From Candidatus Kuenenia stuttgartensis (GTDB lineage Bacteria; Bacteroidota; Bacteroidia; Flavobacteriales_D; Crocinitomicaceae), in NCBI GenBank assembly GCA_943326025.2, contig CALPRR020000145.1:1-6436 (forward strand): a DNA stretch of 6,436 bases, in the 5' to 3' direction. Below, piece by piece: positions 6,016-6,436 of the stretch. The notes beneath the pieces were generated by a model that made no database searches, had not been told where the DNA came from, and saw only the letters and a program-made list of their open reading frames with translations. The position numbers were made by a program, and so were the translations under genes. Position 1 is the stretch's first letter. Every line of letters begins with the position of its first letter.

Positions 6016-6436
6016 ATGAAAAAAACAGTTTTTATCGCTTTAAGTATTTTATTTTTAAATTCTTGCAGTTCAAAATCTTCAAGCAACAATGAAGTTGTTT
6101 CAGTAGTTGCAGCTGATGATCAAAGTGAGGCTGAATTGAAAGCAAGCATGAAAGAGTTTGAGAAAGAGGAAGCCAAAAGATTAAAAGAAGAGGCAGAAAG
6201 TAGAACGTCTATTTCTTTTGATAAAATGGTTCATGATTATGGTAATGTTAAACCAGATTCTGACAATGCTACCTATTTCACAATCAATAATACTGGAAAA
6301 AAACCTCTAATAATAGAAAATGTTGAGGCTAGTTGTGGTTGTACAACTCCTGAGAAACCTGAAAAACCAATTTTACCTGGAAAATCTGATAGAATGAAAG
6401 TTTCTTTTCATCCTAAACCAGGTCAAGTTGGAGAAA
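6016..6436 (+). CDS. DUF1573-domain lipoprotein (3' partial)
   Basis: The frame is open from the ATG to the window end, giving 140 visible residues, so the C-terminus is missing. Residues 1-17 are a lipoprotein signal (MKKTVFIALSILFLNSC) with lipobox LNSC and lipidation at Cys17; the following SSKSSSNNE is a flexible tether. Residues 33-63 are highly charged and probably form a helix or short coiled coil (EFEKEEAKRLKEEAESR). From about residue 66 the sequence is DUF1573, an Ig-like beta domain common in Bacteroidota, with ISFDKMVHDYGNVKP, YFTINNTGKKPLIIENV, the SCGCTTPEKP motif (Cys107 and Cys109) and ILPGKSDRMKVSFHPK. The function is unknown in general, and location would be at the outer or inner membrane facing the periplasm or surface. 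The start is 45 bases after the S41 protease stop; no good promoter or terminator lies between, so co-transcription is plausible. Confidence 0.88.
   Translation, partial: MKKTVFIALSILFLNSCSSKSSSNNEVVSVVAADDQSEAELKASMKEFEKEEAKRLKEEAESRTSISFDKMVHDYGNVKPDSDNATYFTINNTGKKPLIIENVEASCGCTTPEKPEKPILPGKSDRMKVSFHPKPGQVGE

Overview
The window is AT-rich, gene-dense and bacterial, and it looks like Bacteroidota, most probably Flavobacteriia. The supporting signs are TAnnTTTG-type promoter sequence, start codons preceded by A/T-rich leaders without a Shine-Dalgarno sequence, and a DUF1573 lipoprotein beside an S41 processing protease. The genus cannot be fixed from the sequence alone.

Left part (1-2182, + strand): a polyamine module. 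The first gene is cut by the window edge. The frame is open from base 1, and its first codons encode the active-site half of a bacterial S-adenosylmethionine decarboxylase (SpeD). The same frame runs without a stop into a complete spermidine synthase (SpeE), so this is a SpeD-SpeE fusion. An arginase/agmatinase-family ureohydrolase follows with an 8-base overlap. Together they could supply decarboxylated AdoMet, transfer its aminopropyl group, and provide (or finish) the amine by removing urea from an agmatine-type substrate.

Middle part (2183-3284): two small genes of unknown function. A + strand six-helix membrane protein has its own recognisable Bacteroidota promoter. It converges on a minus-strand 161-residue cytoplasmic protein, and the two stop codons overlap. 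This stretch looks more AT-rich than its flanks and is the least conserved-looking part of the window.

Right part (3285-6436): cell-envelope genes. A secreted NlpC/P60 cysteine peptidase with a helical N-terminal region (minus strand, probably co-transcribed with the 161-residue gene) is divergent from a secreted S41 carboxy-terminal processing protease. The 187-base region between them is non-coding. The protease gene is followed after 45 bases by a lipoprotein with a DUF1573 domain, cut by the right edge. Pairing an NlpC/P60 hydrolase with an S41 protease recalls Prc/CtpA systems that degrade peptidoglycan hydrolases in Proteobacteria; a functional link here is only a hypothesis.

I found no RNA genes, CRISPR arrays, insertion sequences or convincing intrinsic terminators, and no clear evidence of an undescribed multi-gene system. 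The most notable items are the SpeD-SpeE fusion with its ureohydrolase partner and the divergent hydrolase/protease pair.
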